Source: Otis tarda
Taxonomy: Eukaryota; Chordata; Aves; Otidiformes; Otididae
NCBI GenBank assembly: GCA_026413225.1
Contig: CM048591.1
Coordinates: 43,381,303 to 43,445,302 of the forward strand
Reading direction: 5' to 3'
DNA length: 64,000 nt
Positions 49,282-62,705 of this stretch are shown one piece after another. Position 1 is the stretch's first letter, and every line of letters begins with the position of its first letter. A program made the translations under genes and the position numbers. Under the pieces are notes generated by a model. It was given only the letters and a program-made list of their open reading frames with translations. It had not been told where the DNA came from and searched no databases.

Positions 49282-49800
49282 ATTTGTTTAATAGAGGCAT
49301 TTTGAAATCAGAAAAGCAGTTCTATAACCTAAATTACGATTTCTCTGTAGAAATGCATTATTGGTTAGAGAATGGCTTGCAGTGGGACTGCTAGATGAGC
49401 CAAGACTGAAGGAGCAGGCTTTCTTTGTGTTGCAGTAAGTAGCACAATAGCTGGAGCTACCTGAAGAATAGCTGCTGGAAACAATTTTTAGGAAAGGAAA
49501 ATTTAGAAGAAAGACTGAAGAATGTATTGAGGAGGGAAAGCTCACTAACAAGGAGGAAGTAGTTAAAATCTACTATAAATAAGGAGAAAACTATCATACA
49601 CCTTCCTATGTAACTTCTAATGGCTTTCTGCTCCTCATTTACTCTTCTGTATCGCTTTAGTGCTAATCAATACAAAACAGCAGTTATTTGGATTTTTCCT
49701 GTCTCACTAATTGAAACTTCTAACATAATTTTATTTCATTCCATTCTGTGAGAAGCTTTTATTTTTTTTTAAAAAAAGCAACAAACTTTTTCTTTTTTAG

Positions 49801-49924
49801 GGCCACATGGATATTCCTTATAGAAAGGATGCTCAAAGGCCTTTTAATCCTAGGGAAGATTCAAAGACTGGAAAATCATATTCCATGTCCGTGGGTATGA
49901 ATGAGAGCCTAGGTAGTGGCACAG
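49801..49924 (+). CDS. Candidate alternative NTRK2 exon (unproven)
   Basis: A strong acceptor (ACAAACTTTTTCTTTTTTAG) ends at 49800 and a donor-like ACAG|GTAATC lies at 49924/49925, defining a 124-nt segment. Joined to the transmembrane exon in its required phase, it would add PHGYSL after GMKG and stop at TAG (49821-49823). That would be a kinase-less receptor, comparable in kind to T1 but with a different tail. In the other phase, 44 codons are open from 49801, including an ATG at 49807 and RKDAQRPFNPREDSKTGKS. Neither reading resembles a known Trk exon that I can recall. It could equally be a chance pair of splice-like sites. Confidence 0.25.
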
Positions 49925-50179
49925 GTAATCAGTAGCATCTTTTAGTTGCTCACAGTAATGACCGTAATATGTATAAACACACACATATATATGTACACTT
50001 AAAAATACATGTAACATGTATGTTGTTGTATTTTACATTGTCTGAAGTGCACAAAAAGTGACACCTTTGAGTCATTGCCTAGAGGTACTTCATGTTGTCT
50101 GGAATGAATTTGCAGTTTCTTTTAATGAAGAGTTTGTAAATGTGCTGGTTTTGAGAAAGCCTGAGGAAAGGTCCACTTG

Positions 50180-50748
50180 GATGGTGATTCTGCCCCTCTA
50201 CTCTGCCCTGGTGAGACCCCACCTAGAGTACTGCGTCCAGTTCTGGAGCCCCCAACACAAGAAGGACATGGACCAGTTGGAAAGGGTCCAGAGGAGGGCC
50301 ACCAAGATGATCAGAGGGCTGGAGCACCTCTCCTATGAGGACAGGCTGAGAGAGTTGGGGCTGTTCAGCCTAGAGAAGAGGAGGCTCCGGGGAGACCTGA
50401 TAGCGGTCTTCCAATACCTCAAGGGGGCCTACAGGAAAGATGGGGAGAAACTGTTCAGTAGGGCCTGTTGTGATAGGACAAGGGGTAATGGGTTTAAATT
50501 AGAAGGAGGTAGGTTTAGATTAGATATTAGAAAAAAATTTTTTACAATGAGAGTTGTAGAGCACTGGAACAGGTTGCCCAGAGAGGTGGTGGATGCCCCA
50601 TCCCTGGAAATGTTCAAGGCCAGGCTGGATGAGGCTCTGAGCAACCTGATCTAGTCAGGGATGTCCCTGCTCTTGCAGGGGGGTTGGACTAGATGACCTT
50701 TGAAGGTCCCTTCCAACTCTAACCATTCTATGATTCTATGATTCTATG
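50180..50748 (+). mobile_element. CR1 LINE 3' end, plus strand, with intact C-terminal ORF2
   Basis: From GGATGGTGATTCTGCCCC the element runs to three ATTCTATG tail units. It retains an open frame ending at a stop at 50652-50654. It encodes the C-terminal CR1 ORF2 region ([20 protein letters not shown], then [40 protein letters not shown]). The copy is 5'-truncated, so it cannot move, but the lack of stops and the clean tail suggest it is the youngest CR1 in the window. The 198-codon ORF seen here extends upstream into unrelated sequence. Confidence 0.97.
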
Positions 50749-53700
50749 TAAAAACCTAGAGTTAGAAGCATGCTGTGGGAGCTCATTAATGATTCAGGAT
50801 GGTGGGTTTCAGTTTTCACTCCTTCCTTTCACAAGACAAAATCTGATCAATACTTTTCTTTCAAGGTCACAAGTGCTCCTTGGTCTGTGTCCTTCTCACA
50901 ACCCTTGCCCAACCATGTGAGTGTTTTGGAGGATTTAATTACTAGTTTAATCAAGGTTTTCATCAATAACTCTTAGCATAGCCAACCTCGGACAGAAAGC
51001 CATATTAGTACAGGAGGGGGTTCTGCCCTGATCCAGGTACAGGAGGGCTGTGCTTGTGAAGGTCTTCGTGTCAGTCATGAAAGGGGCTTTTCCCCTCCCT
51101 TTCTTTCCTCAGTAAACCTGTGGTTGCATTATAGATGGGAAGGGTGTGAAACAGTGGTATAGTATGTCTCTGACATTTGATTTCGCAAAGTTTGTAAAAT
51201 AGAGTTGAGTTGGAGAAAATTAAGTTTCTCTCTTTGCAAGGTAAAGGGTAATGATACTTCTTAATGTGTTTTGGTGATTTATTTTCCAGAACTGCAAGTA
51301 AAAGGTGTATTTAAAAAAATATTATTAATTTTTTGTGTACTTTTTTTTGGTGCATTTTTGGTACGGTTTTTTCCTTTATTTAGAAATTGGTTCAGTGTAG
51401 ACTAAGTAAACTTGTTACATACTCATTAACTAGCCTCACTTCCTGAAATTATATTGTAAATCATAAGGGGAGTACCAGATTCAGTATTTTAATTGCAGGA
51501 AAGGAAACAAGTTTCTGTAATGGGGGTGGAAACCTTTGTCCCTGTAAAATAGCTTTTCTGTTTTGGGAAACATCATAAGCAGTCACTCAGAAATACAGAA
51601 GATTATCTCCATATCAGAATACCTTTTGTTTGGAATTGTGTTATGAGTATTCTCTCAGTCAAGCATTTTCTTTCTGAATAGGCTGCTAAAATACAAGTTT
51701 GATGCTTTGTCAAGAGACAAGCTTATCATTACTTATATCCTCGAATTCTCACATAAACATCGTATTACTGAACAGGTGTTCTATAAATTCTATAGTTTAA
51801 AAGTGATATTTAAAATCTGTTAACTCAAGTAGAATGAGCTGGATGTATCTGTAGGAACTTAAAAAGTTAGTCCAGTATAAATTTTATGTTAGCTGAAAAA
51901 CAACAAATAAAATTTAGGACATCATCTTTTCCTTTTCCTACTTGTTAGGAAAATCTGAACAAGGTAATGGTCTGAAATCATAACAGAATTCAGAATTATC
52001 ATAATAAACTCAGAAGCAAGCTCTGAGGTCAGTTTTATTGTACAATATTATGAACACAGTTAATCATACTTGTTGAACACTATGGGTCCAAATTTACTGT
52101 GGGTTGTAATCGCTAATCAGTCAAAGAATGTCCATGGTTCACTTTGCTCATTCTACTGACATTGTACTTAATATGGTTCAGATCAGTTTTATATATATTC
52201 TATTAATTTTTTGCTGTTCATAAAATGCTCATAATAGAAAATCTCTTTCTATTGTTTTTTTTTCCATGAGACTGATACCTTAATGTTAATGCAATTTCCA
52301 AGGAAAAAGCTATTCAGTGACTCATGTTAAATATATTGGAGAGAATTTGTGTATACATATATGTATAAATGTTCAGGTACACAAATTTTCAAGCAATATA
52401 ATTTAAGTAGATGATTTAAGTTGAGCCTTACCATTTGCCTGGGGTTTGCGTTTGTATATTTCTTATTTTTAGACATTTATCTCTACATTGAATTTATAGT
52501 GTATGTCCAGGTCTGGTGGCCACAGATCTGTTGCCTTTGCATGTGATGTTAATTTTTTCATGTTGCGAAGAATACTTAGCACTAATATCTAAAAACTCAG
52601 GACAGAGATGCTTGAATTTGCAAATCTTTTCTTTATGTTCATTGTGATGCCTCATGCTGAACTACCTTGGACTAGAACAGAACCAGATGTGGAAAACTTG
52701 TTTTGCTACGTTGGTACCTCTTGCCTTACAGGAAGCAGCAAGGGAATGCCAGGGTCTCTGGCATAACAAACATCTTGCAGGAGCTTTAAGCAATGCAGTT
52801 TGGTTAGAGGTTAATTTCAGTACTGGGAGTAAGGAGTAGGACCGGGTGCTGAACAAGCTATTTTGATGGTAGGTCTTCTGAGGGTTTTAATGCAGTGAAT
52901 TACTGACTTGGCTGTTAATGGATTGGTTTTTTGTCTGTGTGTGATCCCCAGCAAAAGCAAAAGTCCTAGATAAAAACCATAAACCCCAAGCAAAAAAAGG
53001 GCTCCATGCATTATGACTAGTTGTTGACCCTTGACTTCAGTGAGGGCTGTCTGTACATAAAGTTAATCTTTGCAGGCCAAAGATATGAACTGAGAAGAAT
53101 TTGGCCAGTGACTGAAGAATATCTCCTCACTTCTTATCATAAAGCATGATATTACAATTTTTTAATAAATATTTTTAAGCCACTTGTGTTTCTGTAGCTC
53201 TGAAACACATGTACAAGCTGTGTCTGGTAGAGTCTAGTCCAAAAAATATCAGTTAACGGTGACAGCCCTCATCATGGTACAGATTGTTAACTGTGAAAAA
53301 TGTGAACTAAAAACAATCTAGAAGTATCACAATGGATGTTCCCTCTCCTGCAAAGTAGGATGGAAAATAAAGCAATTTGTGAAGAAATATAAATATAAGA
53401 AAAGACTAGAATTGGCAATTGCAAACCAAACCCTTGACAATTGCATTAATGGTAATGCATTCCGTTCCAGTTCATGGTGAAGTAAAAGGAGTTGGTCTGG
53501 TAGATCAAATATGGCTTTCATTGCAAGACTGCGACAATGAAGGTGAGATGATAAAGCTATTCAGACTCCTAATCTATACAGAGCAAAGACTATAGTTTTT
53601 TTTTAATATACTTGGTAAATTTACAGAATTATTTATTCTTAGAATAGATGTAATTATAAAATGCTACATTTATTTTTCAGTTATATTTCTGGGATGTAGC

Positions 53701-56700
53701 TATCCTATTATGTATATGTATGTGTACATGTATCATACATTTTTGGTAAAAAAAATATATGCAGTAAAAATTGTGAATAATTAATGATGCATGTTAGGCT
53801 CCCTTATGAATCTGGGAAATTCTTTTTGTGTAAATGTCAGGGCTTTGAACAGGGCTTGAAAGGGATTTTATTCTAGTGAAATATTTGATAAATTGAGATG
53901 GACTAAGTAACAGTGTGAGAATGTAACTTGCTGTTTTGTTTTGCTCATTACAAATACATTGTGAAGTAATTGGTATATTTTCCGTATATCTACGGAAAAG
54001 TCCTAAATGTCATGTTTAGACTAGTGTCTTTAGTAAGTGGGTTCTGGGCTTTTGTTTTTTTTAAGTTTGCTAATGTGTTTTCAATCGACATCTGATTTTG
54101 CAGTCGAGATGAATAAAATCACAAGAGCTCTCAAGTACCTGTTAATTCATTTTTCAGACAGAATGTCAAAAATTGTTTTCTGTTCCACGAATATTGATTC
54201 GTGGCATTAAGCTTAAGTAATTAGAACTGGCCGAGTACCAGGCTTTTGTGTCCTCCATTAACAAAATTGGTACAATTATTTTGAAAATTATTAACCAATT
54301 GCAATATTAGCGTGCATTTCACATAACTGACTCACCTGTTCCATTGTACTTCACGTAATCAGAAATAACTAATTTCTGTATTATCTGTTAAGTGGTCTCA
54401 CTGGAGAGTAGGCACAGTGTGTGGTTTGCATGTACTATATAATTTCACTTGGTTCTGCGGCAAAGCACAGCAGTGTTTGAGGCTACCAAAGTACCATTAA
54501 AGCAAATGGGGCTAGGGTACATTCTCTGGCCATTAGGGAAAGACATAGATCATGCCTATACATTTAAAACTTTCTTCTCCCTCATTCCTCAAATAAGGTG
54601 GCCTCAACAGTGTATTGCAGACCATTCCTTACCCATACTCTCCTTTGAACCATAGTGGGACATTGTCTCGGAGAATGCTGTTTATCTTCTATAGATTAAA
54701 TAATTGTGGATAAAAAAGAAGATACAGCCATGCTCACGCCTGGGCTCTGGCCATTTTTTATTGCTGACAAATGTGACCTGAGCCTCTTTGTCTTTGAAGC
54801 CTTTAGCTTAGTAGATGGGCCTGGAAGCAACTAGTCATGCACATCCCATTTACACTAAAGAGTTTTTGTCTTCTTAACCATTGTTTGGATCTTCTTGTGT
54901 GTCTGTTCCACATCTGAATTCACAGAATTACTCTGGTGGGGTGTAGTCATTGAAGATCTAGTGTACAGCAGCCTTGCACCAAGTAAGTCTGAGTTTATTT
55001 TCTGGGAGGAAGTTGTGGAGATGGGGATGAGATGGGAACCCCATCTTATGAAAGGAAGGCAGGTGTAGGCCCTATTGCGGATTCTTTCTGTAGTGGCAGT
55101 AGCACAAGTGGAGAGCACCACCTTGGCTGATGCTGACAGTATCATGACGTGGGTTCCAGAGACTTCTGACCTGTGATTGTTTCAGGCGGGGACCTGTTTG
55201 GTTTCTGGAGCCCAAAAGTAGGCAGTCATTCTGTTTGCCTGACCAAAGAAGAGCCAAGGATATTGGTTTGGCTGTTCATTGATTGAAAAGGCAAGGGAAT
55301 TTGACTGTGAAGACTGAGGAGTCTGGATTTCTTAAATAGTGCCTTTTGGGGGAATTTTCGCCAAGTAAAGCATCAATCTCTCTTCTTTCAGAAGAAATTT
55401 CTTATTTCAAATGCATTTCAAGCATTTTGTTAACCTTAATATGGCTACAAGACCATTCTTTCTGTAGAAAGGGAAATTCAGAAGGCACACCTTATCAATG
55501 CTAAAGAAATAACTGAGCAATACCACTGTTCGTTTCCTGGTTCTGTCCCTGCACAGTTATATGACAATAATATGTTTGGGACTGGTTTTCTTTAGTTAGG
55601 TAACAGGACAGAAGCTTGTTCCACTTGCACAGAGAGGGAAAGGGTATTTCTGTTGCTATTCCACAACGTGGAAAGTTATGTTCCTAGTGCATCAGCGGTA
55701 GCAGACAAATAGGGTTCAAATAGGATATATAGCATACTGTGTGCCAGACGTGGATGAGAAACCCAGCAGCTCCAGTTGCAGGAGCACAGTTCCAAGTAAG
55801 AGAGCAGCCTTATTCACTTACTTGCTAATAGCCTCCCCTGGCAGTTACGGCAATAAGCAACTAAACATGGTATCCATTATAGACTCATGTCTAATTTATT
55901 TCATGTTCATTAAGTTTATAATTATATAGTGCCATTTAGTAAAATTGTTTACTTTCTTCCATGAAGTTGCTGGGTCTTTAGATGGGGCTTTTTGGCTGTA
56001 ATTTAGGTGCAATTAGCCTTTTAAATATAATATGTGTTTTGTTCTGTCAAAAAGTTGCTGTAAGAGGTAGCATTCATAAATACAAAAAGTGGGGGCTTCC
56101 CTTTTTCCCAAGACCATTTTCCTTTTCCATTCCTTGGTGTGTCCTGTGAAGAGTGCTCCTTTGAATGGAGATCTATTTTGTGCTCATGTAAAACTGAGAA
56201 GAGAGTGAAGCGAACCAAGGCCAGACTGGAGTAAGTGCATACTGTTTTCACTTTGGCTCGAAGCAGCTGTGATTCAGAGACTCAGACTGCTTCATTTAGT
56301 ACTGAGTTGTGCCGTATTTTTCCTTAAAAATATTCTCCATCTTCTGTATTTGTGAGGAATCACAGCAACATTCACAGCCAAAGAGTGTCTTTGGTGTGAT
56401 TCTAACATACTGCAGTATCTGGGGAGAAATAAAAGTCCCTGGAGCCTTGAAGAGGTGCAGGACCAAAATGTATGTAGTTCAAGCAGCCTACAAAATGTGT
56501 GTCAGACTTTTAGATGGCTTTTCAGGAGTGTAAATCCAGACCACAGGGTTCAGGAGGAAACATCCTGTGCGTCATCCTTCTCTTTCCTCAAAGCCCATGT
56601 GTTGCTGTGGAGGGGGACTGATGTAGATAAGGTTCAGTGGAAAGCCACTGTAAAATTGTCTCTTCCCTGTGCTGTGACATTAGGATTTGTGGTGAGAGAT

Positions 56701-58755
56701 AACTAGCAGGGCTTTTAGGGTATTTTGAGTTTTTACCTATGGTACCTATGTCTTAATTTTCCTATTAGCAGAGAATTATTGGGGTGCAGTACTTAAGCCA
56801 GGATTGTATCCAAAGGGAGCAGTGATCTCTGGCCCTGAGACCTTGAAGTCTGCACGGGATCGAAGAAGAACAGATGCACAGAAGCAGTGTAGTAGTGTTT
56901 TTCATGGAGCAAAACAGTAACTGGACTAGCTGGGACTTGGGTCTTGGTGGCTTGCTGTCAGTGTGTTATCCTGATCATTTACCATGCACGGATGATTTTT
57001 TTTTAAGAAAGATCATTAATTGCCACACAGAAGTGCTTGAACAGTAATGACTGTAAAGGAAGGCAGTTGAGATTAATGAAGTAAAAAAAAAAAAAAGCAT
57101 TATTTTATTAGAGGCACTTGGCGATTAGGATATGAATTTTGTAAGCAGTATTCAGACTTCACAGACTCAAGGTAAAATGTCATAGAAAGGAAGCTGGAGA
57201 ATTGCTCAATAACAGCTATGAGGCCTGTAATGATCAAAGGATTTCATATTGTTGTAAGGCAACAGTAAGCAAAATAACCCCATTATAGACGAATATATAT
57301 GATATAGTTCCATAATGCTTACCGTACTGGAATGAGCAACATTATTTCCCTAATTTGTGTGTAAAAACTGGCTTGCCAGTTCTTGTCAAAAAGCCATATA
57401 TTGGAAATGTGGGATATCTATTGATCCTTGGAATTATGCAAGCTAACGTGATGTTAGAAGTGGCTTCAATATTCAGGCAGAGACATAATGGTTTCAAAGT
57501 TGACAGTGATTCACTTTTTCAAAGGGATAAGACATAATTATGCAGTGTCCTTCATGTGCTCTGATCTTCTTTCTTGTGGTTGTAAACTGACACTTGTCAA
57601 AAGTGTGTCTGTGTAGTAGCATTTCTGTATTTTACATGCATACCCATGAGTGTATTAAACACAAATGCTAGGGATGTTGTAAGGTAAACAGCCTTTTTTC
57701 TTAACAGCTTTGACTTTTCAAGTACTTGCAGAAAGCTTCGAGAAAGCATTCCTTGATATATTGATTGATCTCTTGAGCATACAGCGTTTCATGCGAATGA
57801 AGTGTAAAATAATCTGCAGACGTCCAGGTTTTTAAAATGTGTGTGCAGATAGTAATTGCTACGCCCTTTCTTATGAACTGAGTTTCTGTTAATGTGCATT
57901 TTCTGTGGTTCTATGTGGAGCTGCTGTTACTGCGGAGTTCTTGAGTCTGAACAGTTGCTTATTCACACTTGCTCTTTTTTACTTTAACCTGTCCCTGAAT
58001 TAGAAGCTGTGCAAAATATATGCACTAACTAGCTCTGAGCACTAGTGGTTTGAGCTTCAGCTTTTAATGTGCTTGACTCTCAGGAATCAATAGCAAGCAA
58101 AACAACTATGGCATTAGCAGCAGTACTGTAAAAGGAAATGTCTGTTTGATATTGTGCTGGAAGACGTTTCCTTGAGAAAGATGCAATATTTTCTCCCTAG
58201 GAGTGTCTAGCACAAATGTTTCATTTTCTACTGCCTGCTTGGAAAATAAGCACATCTTCCAATGGATCATACTGGGAAATAAAATAAAAACTCCAAATCA
58301 GACTAAGGAAAATCAGATTAAGATATTAAATGATCGTGGTTAGCAATGTAGAAAACTGTTAGCCCAAAATATTTTTGGCCTCGAAAATGCTGAGTAGACA
58401 GGTCAAATTTTACTATCTCTTGGTTCTGAGTCATTTCACACTGAGAACAGCTTTATAGGATTCTATACTAAAGTACATATAATTCTGTTTGACCCTCTTT
58501 CTCATTTTATGAACTTGTAGATCAATGAAACATACCATTAAATAGATTGCATGCTGCCTGCAACACTAATGTTAATGACTCCAATTTTATTAAACTCATT
58601 TGGAAATCGCATACAGATGGCAGCATCCATAAAATGACAAACTATGTAACCTTATCTGTGGAGTATAAATTTAAACATTAGAGGAAAAGCTAGTGATAGT
58701 GGAAAATAAATCTTTCTAAGATACTGCAGAATTTTGAAGAATTGTAAAGGACAGC

Positions 58756-59881
58756 TGTCGTAGTTCAGCCCTGATCAGGACCAGACTAGGCAGTCTCTCT
58801 CTCACTCCCCCCACCCTCCGAGAGAATAGGGAGAGATAATATAAAGAAAAACGGCTCGAGGTTTGAGATAAGGACAGGGAGAAATCCTCAAAGTTACCGT
58901 CACGGGCAAAACAGACTCAGCTTGGGGAAAACTATTCATTTATTACTACAAACAGCAGGATAATGAGACAGAGAACAAGATAACCTCCTCCACCCCTCCC
59001 GCTTCCCAAGCTTAACATTATCTCTACCACCTTCCCCTCCTGAGCGGCACAGGGGGGAAGAGGTCAGTTCATCACGCATTGTTTCACGCCGCTGCTTCAT
59101 GGTCGGGGGAGGAACTCCTCACATTCCTCCCCTGCTTGTTGTGGGGTCCCACCCCTACGCCACAGTCCTTTGTGGAACTGCTCCGGCATGGGTCATCTCT
59201 TCCACGGAGTTCAGTCTCTCCAGAACGGCTGTCCCAGCGGGCCCTCCACGGGCCACAGCCTCCTTCAGGCATCCACCTCCCCCAATGTGGGGTCCTTCAC
59301 GGGCTCCAAGTGGATCTCTGCTCCTCTGTGGACCTCCATGGGCTGCAGGGGGACAATCTGCTCCACCATGGTTGTCACCACAGGCTGCAGGGGAATCTTG
59401 GCCAGGACCCACGTTACTCCTCCCCCTCCTTTCTGAACTGACCTTGGCGCCTGCAGCCGTTCCTCACAACAGGCTGGTAGATGTCTCTCAGGATCTTTTT
59501 TACATCTTATTCACTTCTCATCTCCTCTCCACTTCTTCAGCCAGGCCGGGCCGAGTCGGGCCCAGTCGGCCGCCTGGCAGGAGGCCAGAGGGTGAAGCCT
59601 GCAAGGCCCATGAGGGCCCAAGGCCTCCCCCTCTGTGCCTCTGCCCCCACTCAGCTTCTTCACATCTTCTCTTCTCTCTCTTTTTTTCTGTTTTCCCCTT
59701 CTTAAATTCGTTATCGCAGAGGTGTTATCACGGAACATTCTGCTACCAATCGGTTCAGCCTTGGCCAGCAGCAGGTCCACCCTAGGCCCGGCCGAGTCCA
59801 CTGAACAAAGGGGAGCGACTTCTAGCAGTTTCCTACAGAAGCTACCACCTTAGGACCCCCCTCACTAACAAAACCACAACA
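58756..59881 (-). mobile_element. Solo LTR of an endogenous retrovirus, minus strand
   Basis: On the plus strand the element runs from TGTCGTAGTTCAGCC to CAAAACCACAACA. It is flanked by perfect 5-bp duplications ACAGC (58751-58755 and 59882-59886). Read on the minus strand it begins TGTTGTGGTTTTG and shares its ends and many blocks with the LTR at 36502, for example AAGGACAGGGAGA, GGGGAAAACTATT and CAGGATAATGAGA. At 1126 bp it is longer than that copy. It has GC-rich body sequence that creates open frames of up to 228 codons on both strands; these are not genes. The 5-bp duplication fits an ERVL-like family. Confidence 0.9.
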
Positions 59882-62679
59882 ACAGCAAAATCTCTAAGTT
59901 TTGAGTTACTGTAAACAGTCTTGAGGATAATATGATATTGTATTATGTACTGCCTTCCTGTTGTTATTAAGCAATTGAAGCACATAAGACTCTTTATCTT
60001 GATGTACAACTTCATGGGGTAGATTGCTTAATCTCTTCTGGTCCTAATTTTTCCAATTAATGAGTGAATTTGGTTATTGGGAATCTGATCTGGAAACAGA
60101 GACTAATGTGAAATTCAGATCCAAAATCTTCTAGGAATCCTTGGCATCTAATAAGTGAAGAGTGTGTCCAAATCTGTGTGGTTTTAGGTCCTCGGTTTTC
60201 ATTTGTTTGTCTTCTATACATGCTTTTATCTTGAGGTAAAAAAAAAGTAATATTTATGGATGTAGTTAGAGCTCTTAATGACATGAATGAAAAATACTGT
60301 CTTAGTGACTCAAGAGGTAAAAGCAATGTTTAGAAATAAAGAAAAAGTTGTATTAAATGTTTATGTTACTGTGCTCTGAAACACAACGTATTGAGCCTGG
60401 TGCATACAAAATGTACAAAATCCTAAGAAAAATGATTAATTTCTTCAACCAACTTTCTCTTCTGCTGCTGTATAGACATTGCTCTAATGAGGCAAGACAT
60501 TATTCTTCTTTGTGCAATAAGCATTCTCTGGAAACCTATCCAGGAGCCTCTCCGTGCTTTCCAGTAAAAATGAGGTGACATTTTGTCCTCATTTTGCCAC
60601 AGCATTAGCTAGCACTGCTCTTTGAATCTGTGGCTCGGATCCAAGAAGCAAATAGAACTAGGAATGAATTGTTGCATTTAATTTTCTTCTTGAAATCAGA
60701 AACTGGCAAATCTGATAAGAATACCTTTTTAGCTAATACAACTACATCTTCTCTTTGCTTTCCTCCCTTCCGCTCAGCAATTTGAGCTTTTTCCATATAA
60801 ATGACCATCCATTTAAAAAGTCCAGAGATACATGTCATATTGTGCTCAATTTCCTCCAAGTTAGAAAAAGTAAAAATGTAAATTGTTTTTTTTTTCAAAA
60901 TACTCTGTTTGGATCAAGACCCCAGGTAACATTCTGTTTAGGATAAACCATATGTACTTGATGAAGAGAGAAAGTGTAATGAAACTTTCAGTTACTCAGC
61001 ACTTCTTTTGCTTGTGCTTTCCCTTGAATGCTTGGGTTTACATACATGATCTCCAAATTTATGCAGCTTATATGTAGAGACGTATTTGGAGAGAGGGATA
61101 TGAGTATATGAAACTTAGTTTTGAATTCAATTAAGTCATCATTGCAGGAAACTTTTATTTACTCTGGCAAAGTTTAGGTCAGGTTTGTGACCACGACACC
61201 AAGAAAGTTTGCCTGCAGACGTCCAATTTATGCTCAACTCATCAAAATATATTATTTCAAATCTTGTTGGAGTAAAAAGGGTTTCATACAACTAAAATGT
61301 ATAATCTTGCTTTGTAAAAAAAGTTCAGAAGTCAACCATGTCGTAAATTTTCCTTCCTGAATGACTTAGGTGAAGGCTTATAGGAAATATAGCGCTTGAG
61401 AAGGGGCATGATCCTGTTTGTTTGGGACAGGTAGAAGTTGAGGCCACGGATGTGTGACTATTCCCATAACAGTGATGTTCCTGAGTATAGCAATGCAGTA
61501 GTTGTTATGATGCCATTAACTGCTCAGTTCTGTGTTGTGTGCTGGTTAAAGGAGGGAAAAAATTGGCCTCTTAAAAACAAAAAAAAAGATCATGTTTATG
61601 AGAGGCTCTTTTTCAGAATGAGTTCAGTATGTATAAACATACGGCTTTTTGCTGTTATGCTTTTATTTTTATGCTTTCTTCTCTAATAAATAGGAAAGCT
61701 AAAACCAATTGTTCTTAAAGGCATTTTATCCAGCTCTCAATGGGAGTAAACTCTTAGGAGGTTACGGATCTTCCATTTGAAACGCGAATCTGCAAAGCTC
61801 ATGAGATGATCAGCTGTGGTATCTCCAAAAAGCCAACTGTAGGATTAAAAAAAACCCTCACTGCTGTCTCAACTGAATCCATATTAATAACGCAATTCAG
61901 ACTACACTTTCTGTAGCGCATTGTCTTTGAGGGAGAGCAGTTAGACTTAAATTTGATGTCCACAAAATGGTGTATTACAAAATCATTATATTTGTTTTAA
62001 GACTAATAATGAATACAGTGCTCACTTCAAAACTCTCTGAATGAAGAGCTGATATTGGAAATGAAGACTACATTTTAAACTACTTACTATTTTCTTTATT
62101 TTCTTGGACACATTTGCATCTGAGAGAGACAGATACATAACGTTCCTTTAAAGGATGAATGAAGTTCTGTCATTCTTTGTACAGGGAAGGTGGATAGCTT
62201 TTTTTCTCTCTTCCATTTTTATTTTGAGTTTTTTATTTTTATTCTTCAGTGTACTTTCTTCTGCAAGTCTGAGTGGCAGCTTACATAACAGCAGTGTTTT
62301 TTTAAAAACTAATATTAAACTCAGAATCTAGTGCCCTGGCAGGAACTGAACCCAAAAGGAGGCTTTGCCTCAACCTGCCTAACTGACTGCTTTTGAACTC
62401 TGAGAAGCCAGATGAGAGGCTGGCAGTTAGGACATGAGAGATCATCTTCTGAATACCTACTGCCCGTAATATTTTGCCTCTGTTAGCTCAATGACTCCAA
62501 ATAGTTAGAAAGCTAGTGTACAAATTAAGTCCAGATTGTCTGCTGCTTAATGGGTCTTTAGCTTTTTCTGCTTTCCCTGGAACCATTTTTAAAAGCACTT
62601 CTGTTCAGTTTCTGTGTCTTTGTATTTCAGTCCTTTTAACTTGTTCCATTTTACCTGTGTCCTGTCAGAGCCTTCCTAT

Positions 62680-62705
62680 CCCCCCCACCCCTCACACCCT
62701 ACCCC
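62680..62705 (-). other. Potential G-quadruplex motif (minus strand)
   Basis: C runs of 7, 4, 3 and 4 bases (62680-62686, 62688-62691, 62697-62699, 62702-62705) are separated by loops of 1, 5 and 2. That gives a canonical four-tract quadruplex motif on the strand opposite to NTRK2. It lies within a generally pyrimidine-rich stretch (about 62590-62850). Confidence 0.6.

Noticed and set aside
59079-59801. Proline- and serine-rich ORFs up to 228 codons on both strands
   Set aside because: They lie wholly within the solo LTR at 58756-59881, are GC-rich and overlap in several frames. No gag, pol, protease or env motif is visible.
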